DNA of 64,000 nt from Ophiobolus disseminans (lineage: Eukaryota; Ascomycota; Dothideomycetes; Pleosporales; Phaeosphaeriaceae). The position numbers and the translations under genes were made by a program. Within the stretch, counting starts at the first letter, position 1; every line of letters begins with the position of its first letter. The notes under the pieces are model-generated. The model worked only from the letters and a program-made list of their open reading frames with translations, ran no database searches and was not told the DNA's origin. The stretch lies in the NCBI GenBank assembly GCA_010093685.1, contig MU006233.1, positions 930,001 through 994,000 of the forward strand, given 5' to 3'. Below are positions 46,077 to 54,846 of this stretch, one piece after another.

Positions 46077-47448
46077 CTACCCCTTGACCGTACTCCTCTT
46101 CATCTTCTTCTTACTATCTCTCTCACGCTCCTTCTCCAAAAACTTACGCTGCTCCTCCGCGCTCAAGCGGCCCAATTTCTGGTCGCGGAGTTCGCGCTTC
46201 TGCTTATCGGCCGCGACCTTGCGCTCCTCGGCCTTTTCGTCGTCGTCGAGTTTGCGGATCTTACTGATTTGCTCATCGCGCGTCTGCTTGATGCGGCGCA
46301 GGGCTTCGGGGCGGAAGTGTGCGGCTGTGGCGAGATGGTCGGGGAGGCGCAGGAAAAGCTGGAAGAGGGGGAGGGTGGCGGTGTATGTGGATTCGAGCTT
46401 GAGGGAGAGGTTTATGCGCTTCTTGGGCTTGGTGTCGTCGAGGCTGGGGTGTGTTAGAACTACTTATGTATGAGGGAGAGGGGATACGTACGTCTTTGGC
46501 TGGTCGATGGGCTGGTCGGTCACGATCAGGGCCTCGAAGCTGTCGCCGGCGTCGTGGATGGCCTTGATGAGCTCAGGGGTAAGCATCATGTCGGTGATCT
46601 CGGCGCTCTCGCTCATGACGGCGGTCCAGACGGGGAGCTTGGCGTGGTCGCGGGTGGTGGTCAGGGAGATGTCGTAGCGGTCCTCGCGCATGCGCTTCAT
46701 GATGTCCTTGTGCACGATGGCGAAGACGAAGCCGTCGAAGGAGCTGTTGGACACCTTCTTCGCATCGCCGGAGCCGTACTGCGGGGCATGCTTGGCCTCG
46801 TTGCCGTCGAAAACGTATGCGGTGGCCTCGACACGCTCGGCCGGGGCAGGAATGCTCTCGAAGAACAGGGGGATCAGGTACTCGCCGAGGAGCATAAAGG
46901 GGTTGAAGCGCTTGATGAGGGTGATCTTGAAGTCGATGAAGGCGACGTTCTGGCGGCCCGTCGCGTATGTCGAGTACTCGTCGGCCTTCTTCTCGCGAAG
47001 AATGTCGTCCGATGTCGCCTCGCCTTCCCTGAAGCCGACCTGGGCGAACTCCTGCTGCAGAAGGGGCGCGTGTGCCTTGGACCAGGCTTTCGCCTTGCTC
47101 CGGTTCGCGCGCGTGCCCCAGACGTGGACGAGGATGAGGACAAAGAGGAAGGGCAGGATGTACATCTCCAGCTTGAAGTCCTCGGGGGAGGTGCGCTCCC
47201 ACACGCGGTACCATGCCGTGTACGGGCGCGCGGTGAGAGCGCCGGTGGGTTGGGCTAGATGGGCCGCATCTGTGTAGGACGAGATGGCCGCCGGTGTGGG
47301 CTCAGGAGCCCCTGCGTAGTCGGCGAAGTCTGTTCGTGTGAGCTATGCGACAGCTTCGGGTGCATATAGGGTAATTACCATCGTCGCCCGGTATGGCCAC
47401 CTTCGCAGGCTGCTGACCACCGAAGAGGCCCTTGACGAAGTCTGCCAT
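46077..47448 (-). CDS. CCDC47/DUF1682 family ER membrane protein, 424 aa
   Basis: Three exons: 47448-47379, 47329-46492 and 46443-46077. The introns are 49 nt (GTAATT..GAACAG) and 48 nt (GTACGT..CCCAG). The start is MADFVKGLFGGQQPAK. One membrane segment (YILPFLFVLILVHVW, about 77-92) is followed by the conserved DUF1682 domain, about 100-330. The C-terminal 80 residues are highly charged (KIRKLDDDEKAEERKVAA, ending KKKMKRSTVKG) and predicted to be a long helix or coiled coil. Human CCDC47 is part of the PAT complex with Asterix, which helps multi-pass proteins fold at the ER translocon, and its C-terminal helix touches the ribosome. Fungal proteins of this family are poorly studied, but the architecture is the same. 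It is probably an ER housekeeping gene. Confidence 0.92.
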
Positions 47449-47971
47449 GGCTAATTGACTTCGTGATAGGAATGAATTGGACAGATGGTGCGGTCGAGGA
47501 GTCGTCCGCCGCGGCGTGTTGGTTCTCGGCTCGGCACTGACCTCATTTCGGACGTGAGCTAGCACCGATGGGGTGGGGTAGCAATCCAAGCACCGGGAAA
47601 CTGGACCTACCCCAGCATTTAGACAGCATACATCTGATGTACAGTCAAGACCAAATATATGAGTGCGTTGGAGTCTACGGCGCCATTTTGCCTTTCCAAT
47701 CCATAGCCTCGGCATAGCATTAGATCATCCCGAAGTCTTCATATCGATATCTCTAGGAGCTTCCATCATGGTAGATGCAGAGGATAACATGCAATGCCTG
47801 TGATCCAAACGAAAGTCACGAACATTTCCAATCTTGCTCAATGCCAGAGCGGCTGAAATCGTGGGTATGCAATTGCTGGATAAGTTGTATCAAGTCTTTC
47901 ATTGTTTGTACACTGAGCTCGTCGACCAGTCTGCCACTCGACCCTATTCGAATCCACTCATGCTTGCAGCT
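47449..47971. other. Promoter region of the CCDC47-like gene
   Basis: About 520 bp lie between the CCDC47-like start and the 3' end of the cytochrome oxidase subunit gene, both on minus. No gene is seen. Confidence 0.45.
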
Positions 47972-48443
47972 CTAGTTCTTGCCGATCCAGGTCTTGTGTC
48001 CCTATTCCGCTGGTTAGTAGTCTGCCACTGAAATCAGCCGAGGTATGACTTACAAGAACGAGACGGCCCATCATGTACATGCTGGCGCCGATGCTGGTGA
48101 AGAGCAGCGTCTTGTAGGCGGGCATCATCCACTTGCCGCGGGCCTGGAAAGTGGATTGTCAGCATTCTGCCCTCATCCACCATCTGCAGACGCCCGTTGT
48201 GACGCATCGCTTGCTGAAGCGTGCCATGCGCCCACGCCATGTCCACGCCATGTCCACCCATGTATGCCCAACTCTTTCAGATCAGACAACGCACCTTCTC
48301 CCATGTCCTCAGGCCATCGTGCTTCTGGAACTCGCGCTGGTAATGCGGTACACGGTTCTCGCGGAAGACCCAGCTGCTGGCCGTCAGTATCGCGGTCCGC
48401 TATCCAAAGGCTTGCGGGCTCCGGAGTAGACGTACCCTGCCAT
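47972..48443 (-). CDS. Cytochrome c oxidase subunit VIIa-type protein, 69 aa
   Basis: Four exons: 48443-48436 (8 nt), 48376-48295, 48143-48054 and 48001-47972. The introns are 59, 151 and 52 nt (the last with branch CTACTAACC). The first exon holds only ATG, GCA and two further bases. Splicing then gives MAGSWVFRENRVPHYQREF, the matrix-side head, followed by KHDGLRTWEK. One membrane helix (about 38-57, LLFTSIGASMYMMGRLVL) and a short tail GHKTWIGKN end the protein. This layout matches fungal subunits of the COX7/VIIa type in the mitochondrial inner membrane. These are nuclear-encoded structural parts of complex IV and need no cleaved presequence. Acceptor choice after exon 1 (48376 or 48373) would change one residue. 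No frame here is long enough to be noticed without splicing. Its start lies 232 bp from the start of a mitochondrial PPR-type gene. Confidence 0.85.
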
Positions 48444-48675
48444 TGTGAAGAGTGGAGATGTGTTCGGGGTCGTGTGCGGGTGCAATGGGTGGTTTGGGGG
48501 TTGTGACGGTTCGCGAAGTCGAGGTCGAATGACCGCTCGGCGGAATCAAACGCCAAGACATGGAATCGACTAAACCCTTTGCAGCCGCGTCAACTTTCGC
48601 ATCGTCGAGCTCAAGCTTGGTGAGAGGGCGCTGCAACCCCATGGCTTGACTACCCACTTCCCCTTCACTCCGTTG
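48444..48675. promoter_or_regulatory. Short bidirectional promoter between two mitochondrial-protein genes
   Basis: Only 232 bp separate the divergent start codons of the complex IV subunit (48443, -) and the PPR-type protein (48676, +). Both encode mitochondrial proteins, so shared control is likely. No specific site could be named. Confidence 0.6.
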
Positions 48676-51324
48676 ATGCCACCGGCCCTGGACAGGCTCC
48701 TCGCCAGCCCGTCTGCCCTGAGACTCTTGCGGTCAATCGTCAATGGCTCCGCATGCGAAAGCGGCGTCTTCTGCCACAATACCAAAGCTACTCGCCGCCA
48801 GTACGCCAGCGACCATGACGCTCGGCCAAAGCGAAAATGGCAACGGTGGAAGGAGACGCTCCAGGCAATCCCCAATCGCGACAAGGTGCGGCAAGCGCTC
48901 GAAGCCGATAACTTGAGGAAAGCCGCACCTCCTCAAGCAACATCCCACAAGGCGGCACACGAAGCGAACTTGGAAGCCGAAGAAAGGCATGCTGCCCTCA
49001 TAGACGGCATATCAGTTGGCCAAACAGCCGACAACGATGCTGCACGGTGGGCCGCATCTCTGTCCCGCCGCGAGAGATATCATGGCTGGCGAGGCATCCT
49101 GGCCATCTGGAATCTGCGCCGATGGGCATCAGCTCCTCTGCCCACCGACGGAGCTTCGCACGCCGACTTTCTTTGGGGTACCTTCATCAAGCATCCCGAG
49201 CTGGTCACCCCAGTCATAGACCATGCGGCCGAGGTGCTGAAGACGACGGGCCAAGTGCATCCTCGCCTGTACGAATTGCTCATGAGCTACTGGCTGCCCC
49301 GACATCCCATCAAAGCACTCAAGCACCACCATATGATGCTGATAAAGCTGCAGCTGAAGGCGCTTCCCCTGAAGAAGTTGGCCCGATATGCGTCATCGAC
49401 ATTCAAACCCGCGGCCTACAAAGTCCTAATGGAAATATACTGGGCCAGCAATGAGCGAGACCTGTACGACGAGACAGTCCCGGCACTCGCTGACAAGGGC
49501 AATCTCACTATGGCGCGCCAATGGCATAGTCTCTGCATGCACCGCAGTGACCTACCGTCCGAGTCTGTCGCCGACCATCCTATGGTTCGCATCTTCACAG
49601 CCGAGTCTCAAGCTGCAGGAAATATCGACTCAGTCTCAAAGGAAGCATCGCGTAAAGATCGCACCTACAATAAAGAGCTCATGCGACGTCTCCTCGGCCG
49701 TGACACTCCCCCGGTACGCTTCGACGACGTCTTCACTGCACGAATGTTTGCGACCAAAACATTCCCACCCGCCTCAATAATCAAGGGACTTGCCATGGTG
49801 GGGGTGAATGAGATTGGACCACAGGCAGTGCTGGCCATGGCCCTCCGAACAGACCCGCTCGAGGACCTGCCGAGAATGTTCGAGGAACTCAGAGCAGCCG
49901 GTATTGCTCTCCAGGGATGTGTTTACTCTCTAGCAATAGAGAAGTTTGCACTTACACACAAATGGCACTTAGTGCGTAGCATGCTTGACACGGATCAGCA
50001 TCCAGACGTCTTTGAGGACGTTAAGGTCCAGCGCAAGTTGCTAGACTTCTATCTCGACCAGGAAGATGTTCTTCAGGCCCAGCGCACGCTCGCCATTATG
50101 ACGTTGTTTCACAACAATTCCAGCGAAGAGTCTTGGAACCTACTTCTCCAAGCTCACATCAAGCGCACTGGCCCTCGGCATATCACCGAAGTGCTCCAAG
50201 ATATGCGTGTTGGGGGCACAATGGTCAACGCTGATTCAATAGCTGCTATCAAGTCTCTTCTTCGACGTCGGCAGGTCGGGCGGAAACCAGTGACCATCAT
50301 GCCGGGCGCTTACGACGACGTGCGATTCGTGACTCGCATCTACATGGCGATTCTTGAGTTTGGAATGGGACCCGTCTCTCCGCCCATATGGCGCGAGATT
50401 ATCCGACGCTTCGGCATGACTGGGCGCTTCAGAGAACTTCGGCGGCTGTTGTTGTGGCTTTTATGCTGGTATGCTCCGAGGAGCAGCAAGCAGTTTGCCG
50501 ACCTGCCAGCATCGCCGTTCCGGGATGCCGCGTTCCAAAAACTACAAAAGGCTGTGCCAAATCGCGAAAGGTACTTCAATTTCCCTGGGACCGTGTCGCA
50601 GCACGAAACTGAAATGCATCCTGTTCGCCGCTTGTTCCCGCCGTCCCTCCAACAAGGACTCATCATCTGGGGCTTCCGGGCTGGTCTTCTCCCCAATGCC
50701 AATCTCGAGCAGTCTTTAATCAACTCACCCCTGGCAAGGAAACACTACCGCCGCCGCCTACTACAACGCGACATCCTGAAGCGTAAGCGATGGAGCATCG
50801 GCCTCAAGACTCTAGTCCTACTCCGCGATCTCGGCGTATTCGTGCACCACCACACCGTGGTCAAAGCACTGCAGATGCAGTTCATAGTCCTCTTCGGTCG
50901 CGGCAGATCGAACAAGATCGAGAACAGAATCTCAGAACAAGTCAACGCCATTTCATACTCGACATATGTGCGCGAGGTTAATGAGATATGGGGCAGCCAA
51001 CTCATCCGCGAACCGCGACTTTTCCACACAGGCATGATTCATGACCATATTTGGCACCCGCGCATGCGCAGGAAGATCGGGAGACGGACGTCGATTAGTG
51101 TTACGCATATGTTGAGCAGGGAGTGTCGGGGCAGCAACGAGGAGAGTGATGCGCCGGCTGGCGCGAGTGAGGATGCGGCGCTGCAGAATTTGAAGAGGGG
51201 GTTTGAAGCGCAGGCCCTGGCACAACAGCCGGGTTTTGAATGGATGCATGAAGCTAGTCTTGATACTACGCCTGCGAAGAGGGTGGTTGGAAGGTTGAGG
51301 CCGAGAGTTGGGAGGACGAAATAG
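48676..51324 (+). CDS. Mitochondrial PPR-type protein, 882 aa
   Basis: Single long exon. The first in-frame ATG (48676) gives MPPALDRLLASPSALRLLRS, an Arg/Ser/Ala-rich amphipathic presequence typical of mitochondrial import. The rest is almost entirely helical with spaced pairs of helices (YELLMSYWLP, WHLVRSMLDTDQHPD, SWNLLLQAHIKRTGPRHITEVLQDM). These resemble degenerate pentatricopeptide repeats between about 170 and 560. The C-terminal third is basic and conserved-looking (YNLEQSL-type and IWHPRMRRKIGRR motifs). Fungal PPR proteins of this size bind mitochondrial mRNAs or rRNA and act in their stability or translation; the RNA target cannot be told. The frame is uninterrupted over 2.6 kb. 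It is probably co-regulated with the neighbouring complex IV subunit. Confidence 0.82.
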   Translation: MPPALDRLLASPSALRLLRSIVNGSACESGVFCHNTKATRRQYASDHDARPKRKWQRWKETLQAIPNRDKVRQALEADNLRKAAPPQATSHKAAHEANLEAEERHAALIDGISVGQTADNDAARWAASLSRRERYHGWRGILAIWNLRRWASAPLPTDGASHADFLWGTFIKHPELVTPVIDHAAEVLKTTGQVHPRLYELLMSYWLPRHPIKALKHHHMMLIKLQLKALPLKKLARYASSTFKPAAYKVLMEIYWASNERDLYDETVPALADKGNLTMARQWHSLCMHRSDLPSESVADHPMVRIFTAESQAAGNIDSVSKEASRKDRTYNKELMRRLLGRDTPPVRFDDVFTARMFATKTFPPASIIKGLAMVGVNEIGPQAVLAMALRTDPLEDLPRMFEELRAAGIALQGCVYSLAIEKFALTHKWHLVRSMLDTDQHPDVFEDVKVQRKLLDFYLDQEDVLQAQRTLAIMTLFHNNSSEESWNLLLQAHIKRTGPRHITEVLQDMRVGGTMVNADSIAAIKSLLRRRQVGRKPVTIMPGAYDDVRFVTRIYMAILEFGMGPVSPPIWREIIRRFGMTGRFRELRRLLLWLLCWYAPRSSKQFADLPASPFRDAAFQKLQKAVPNRERYFNFPGTVSQHETEMHPVRRLFPPSLQQGLIIWGFRAGLLPNANLEQSLINSPLARKHYRRRLLQRDILKRKRWSIGLKTLVLLRDLGVFVHHHTVVKALQMQFIVLFGRGRSNKIENRISEQVNAISYSTYVREVNEIWGSQLIREPRLFHTGMIHDHIWHPRMRRKIGRRTSISVTHMLSRECRGSNEESDAPAGASEDAALQNLKRGFEAQALAQQPGFEWMHEASLDTTPAKRVVGRLRPRVGRTK

Positions 51325-51369
51325 ATAGGGACATACATGTTTGTACTGTAACTAAGCACCTTTGAAAAG

Positions 51370-52500
51370 GATGGCATGTATCGAATTTGTTTGGTCGCGT
51401 CACATGTCCCTTCCCTTTCAATACGTATATAACTTCTCCTCCCCTCTCTCTATTGCTTTCTTTTGTATCATACGCTCTCGGTGCAATTTTCCAAAAATCA
51501 TTCGACAGGAAAATGTCTGCGCCTCCTCGGCTCGTTCTCGAAAAAGCCATTCAAGCCTACGACATGATCTTGTTTCCGTCCGCCCTTTCCCCACATTTAA
51601 AACATGGGCCTTGTTCCTTCCGTCGCTCATCTTGTACGTATTGTATACACGAAGTGTAGAGTACAAAACACAATACGAATGCTGCCTATGTCTGGTCCGT
51701 TGTCGAAAGCTCTTCCTGTGAAGGATATGGCGTCGCTCCCATTCAAAATCATCAACGTACATGGATATGGCCAATTCTTCGGCGCCGTTCTCCAGAACAC
51801 CGCACTACATTGTAATGGTCTTGGAGTGGCTTCTGAAGCGTCGAACGAATATGGGTATGTCCAGAAGCCCCCTTCGCTGTTTCTTAAAGACTTTCACAAC
51901 CCCTACAAGACTTTGTCTGCTCCCCGAAGTACACAGCCCGCATATTTATGTCCCGTCCAGACGTCTTCTGTGCCGATTTCCAAAGCACCTAACACGATGC
52001 CGATAGACTTAGACTGGCTCCTGAAGCGTTCGACGACTATAAGTGTTTCTGGACGCCTTCTTCGCCGTTTCCCAAAAATCTTCACGATCCCTACAGGACT
52101 TTGTTTGCCCTCCAAAAGCATCAACGTACTTGGTAATGTCCAGTGGTTCGGCGCTGTTCCTAAAGAATCTCACGCCATGTTGATGGTCGTGTTCTGGAGT
52201 GGACATAAATACCACAAACATCTTGGACTTATCTGCTTCCCAACACTATCGTTCTCCGCCCTGCTCTGGAAGATCCCGAGGACCGTTAAAATGTCCTGCG
52301 CCTCGCTGCGTGTTGAGGAACTGGCAGTAAATTCAGCCATGATCAGGTTCCTTTCGCCAAAGAAAAGCACAAACGGTAGAACCATGTGCGTTGCTGCTCT
52401 GTGCTTCTGTGGGATAAGGGATGGGATGGGTTTAAATATCCATAGGCACTCTCTCCTCTCCTACCTTCATCAGCTTTCATCCCAAATAGCCGAGAAGTAC
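51370..52500. repeat. Degenerate tandem repeats of about 185 bp
   Basis: At least three and perhaps five diverged units are visible. Segments at about 51827-51920 and 52017-52109 align over most of their length (shared core GACTTTGT(C/T)TGC and TTCGACG/TCGAACG blocks). A CATCAACGTAC(A/T)TGG motif at about 51751 recurs at about 52119. In minus-strand translation two units match (VGIVKIFGKRRRR against VGVVKVFKKQRRG; AEPLDITKYVDAF against AEELAISMYVDDF). The plus-strand frame 51604-52527 spans the units but reads as repeat, not as a recognisable protein. Related sequence appears at 34.9-37.1 kb. Confidence 0.6.
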
Positions 52501-53125
52501 AGAGCAGTACGCGCCAATGTGGCGTAGTCAAAAGATGACGACCAAAATATATGACTTTCGCTCCTGAGGTTATTGCGCCAACGAAACGTGCGGATGGAAG
52601 ACCTATGTGTTGACTTCTGTGCGTGGTCGTGTTGGATAGATGCGTCCCTGGTATTGTTTCGCTGGTTATCTTGACATCTTTTTGTTGAAAACCTAGAGTC
52701 AAGATCACCGGTAGTATTAAAGGGAAGTCGTGCATTGAGCAGCGGAAAGTGCTCGGGGAGATCATTCCCGTAATCGAATGACTCCCATTGGCTCTTGCGC
52801 GAAATGGCCGTCAATACCCGCAGCATAGGGGCGTGTATGGCGTCTGCGACGACAATAGGGCGCACTATCGCCAATATGGAGATGCCAGCTCGATGCGATC
52901 TACACGATGTGCATCTAGATGTTGAGCCTTATACAGCGTCGACTTAACTCAGACTTTTAGCGACACATTCGACTCATGAACAGCCACCTCAAACGATCCT
53001 GCTCTCCGGCTCGGAAAACGAACAATCACGATTTCAAGACTGTTGGAGAGTACTGGCCTGGAACTATTCTCTTTCGCAGCATTTCCGTGCCACATTACTG
53101 AATCCCGACTTCAATAGCATCCACG
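52501..53125. other. Intergenic, no gene recognised
   Basis: This is the upstream region of the FMN-binding protein gene. A minus-strand frame around 52470-52874 has no recognisable motif. Confidence 0.45.
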
Positions 53126-53947
53126 ATGTATCTCCGGACGGTTCATGCTGAGACCTCGCTCCCTATCCTCCGCCAACTCATTATCAACAACCCTCTCGGT
53201 GTCCTCACGACCGCAATTCCACATGCCTCAAAACGCTTTCCCACACTACTTTCAAGCCATATCCCATGGGTTCTCGACGTGCAAGATCCCAGCAGCGAAA
53301 CCGAACTAGGCGTTTTACGCGGCCATCTTGCGCGGCCGAACCCGCAGAGCAAGTCGATGATCGAGAATGTGGAGTCACGAGGACTACCGAGCGGGTCATA
53401 TCTGGAAGAAGAGGTCCTGGTGCTCTTCACAGCTCCAGCACACCACTACGTCACGCCCAAGTTTTACACGGAAACGAAGCCAAAGACTGGGAAAGTAGTC
53501 CCGACATGGAACTACGCAGCAGCACAAGCATACGGCCGGGCACGCATATTCTTCGATTCCAAGGCCCCTGAGACCGGCGCCTATTTGTCCAAGCAGATCC
53601 GTGATCTGTCGCAGCACGCCGAAGAGACTGTCATGAAGTACGACGCCGAAGACGGAAGGCCGAGGGCATGGCAGGTCGAGGATGCGCCGGAGAAATATAT
53701 CGAGTTGCTGCTGAAGGGAATCATCGGTATCGAGATACAGATTGATAGGCTGGAGGGCAAGTTCAAGATGAGCCAGGAAATGGGCGCGGGCGATCGTGAG
53801 GGTGTAGCAGGTGGGTTCGAGAAGCTGGGATCTGAAGTTGGCGGACAGATGGCCAGAACGGTCAGGCAGAGGGGCGAGATGAAGGACGAGGCTACGAAGA
53901 AAAGCGGCCTGGCGTCTCGTAAGGTTGATGCAACCGAGTCTGGGTAG
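53126..53947 (+). CDS. PaiB-family FMN-binding protein, 273 aa
   Basis: Single exon. The sequence follows the FMN_bind_2/PaiB pattern: MYLRTVHAETSLPILRQLI at the start (the family begins M-Y-x-P-x-x-F). NNPLGVLTTAIP follows about residue 27, then LRGHLARPNPQ near 78, EEVLVLFTAPAHHYVTPKFY near 108 and a conserved VVPTWNYAAAQAYGRARIF near 137-155. The C-terminal helix (LLKGIIGIEIQIDRLEGKFKMSQ) closes the domain. A charged tail follows. Bacterial PaiB was named as a transcriptional regulator in Bacillus, but the fold is a split-barrel flavin protein. In fungi it is more likely a flavin-binding oxidoreductase-like protein of unknown role. The stop lies five bases from the stop of the next, opposite gene. 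Confidence 0.88.
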   Translation: MYLRTVHAETSLPILRQLIINNPLGVLTTAIPHASKRFPTLLSSHIPWVLDVQDPSSETELGVLRGHLARPNPQSKSMIENVESRGLPSGSYLEEEVLVLFTAPAHHYVTPKFYTETKPKTGKVVPTWNYAAAQAYGRARIFFDSKAPETGAYLSKQIRDLSQHAEETVMKYDAEDGRPRAWQVEDAPEKYIELLLKGIIGIEIQIDRLEGKFKMSQEMGAGDREGVAGGFEKLGSEVGGQMARTVRQRGEMKDEATKKSGLASRKVDATESG

Positions 53948-53952
53948 ATGAG

Positions 53953-54846
53953 TTAGGTGTCGAATACAATCCTCGAGCCCTTGAACGTTGGGTGTACGTG
54001 TGGCTTCTCCCGCCATCCACCGACTCTCTTCGTCATATTCTCCCACCGTTTCGGATCGCGGCGCGCCATCGGGCAGACGGGGTCGTTGTTATAATGTCTC
54101 TCGGTGCAATACCAACACTTTGGTGGGCGCACTCGCTTCCCTGACCCTATGGACTTCGCTTGAATGACATGTCCCTCTTTCTGCCGCGAGTCTGGCTGCG
54201 CGACATTGGGTGCATACAACCAATCGTATCCCTCGATTCTGGGCGCGTCTAGGCGGAGTTGCAAACTGTGGTTCAGATGCCTCTCGAGATCGCGTTGCCA
54301 GAGTTTACTGACGTATTTCATGTCGTCGCAGAAGATTGGGGAGACTTGACTCAAGCTGCCGATCCTTCTGCCCAAGATGGTGACGAGGTGGGCTTCGTGT
54401 GGCTTAAGTTGTAACTGCTCAAGCATGGTCTTTTGCTGGGTCGCATGTCCTCCTTTGAGTGGGCGCACGGTTTTCCTCTCTTGCTCAAAGGTTTTTGTGT
54501 CACTCTCAACCTCTTTCATGGAGTAGCTGAGGTGCAGAATGTGCTGGCGTAGTTCTGTCGGGAGGCCTAAGAGATGCGCCTGGGGGTATATTCGTTCTCT
54601 ACTGCTGCCCGTATGCACCAGACCCATCCAGGGAAAAATCCATAGCTGGGATGCGTGTTCTTTTTCGAGTTGCTTCCTTGCTGATCGCTTCAAGATTCGC
54701 CGTTCGTAATGGCCGCCAATATGTACCGGAGTGTTGAGCAGCGCTTTGCGCCGTTTTCGCGCTTTGTTCGTCCGAGCATTCTTCATACTGGCTTTTGTTG
54801 GACGATTGCTGGGGTGGCGTGAGAGCTCCATAATGTTTTCGATCAT
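53953..54846 (-). CDS. F-box-like protein with C-terminal Cys cluster, 297 aa
   Basis: Single exon from the ATG at 54844-54846; an earlier in-frame GTG is ignored. The N-terminus is strongly basic (NARTNKARKRRKALL, nuclear-localisation-like). A short LLGLPTELRQHILHLSY motif near residues 90-106 fits the first helix of fungal F-box-like proteins (L-P-x-E-[LI]-[RV]). The rest of the F-box is weak. The C-terminal part carries a CWYCTERHYNNDPVCPMARRD cluster (C-x2-C-x-x-R-H..C) that could bind zinc, then MTKRVGGWREKP. I recognise this as a conserved fungal type of protein without known function. An adaptor role for a ubiquitin ligase is a guess. It is transcribed tail to tail with the FMN-binding gene. 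Confidence 0.78.
   Translation of the reverse strand: MIENIMELSRHPSNRPTKASMKNARTNKARKRRKALLNTPVHIGGHYERRILKRSARKQLEKEHASQLWIFPWMGLVHTGSSRERIYPQAHLLGLPTELRQHILHLSYSMKEVESDTKTFEQERKTVRPLKGGHATQQKTMLEQLQLKPHEAHLVTILGRRIGSLSQVSPIFCDDMKYVSKLWQRDLERHLNHSLQLRLDAPRIEGYDWLYAPNVAQPDSRQKEGHVIQAKSIGSGKRVRPPKCWYCTERHYNNDPVCPMARRDPKRWENMTKRVGGWREKPHVHPTFKGSRIVFDT

Noticed and set aside
46470..47277. Long plus-strand frames opposite the CCDC47-like gene
   Set aside because: They are antisense shadows of a GC-rich coding exon; the minus strand has correct splice sites and family motifs.
48400..48657. 85-residue minus-strand frame starting at 48642
   Set aside because: It cannot be joined in phase to the oxidase exon; the short ATG at 48443 gives the correct protein.
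51604..52527. 307-aa plus-strand open frame
   Set aside because: It runs across degenerate repeat units, has no motif, and the better peptide similarity between units is on the minus strand.
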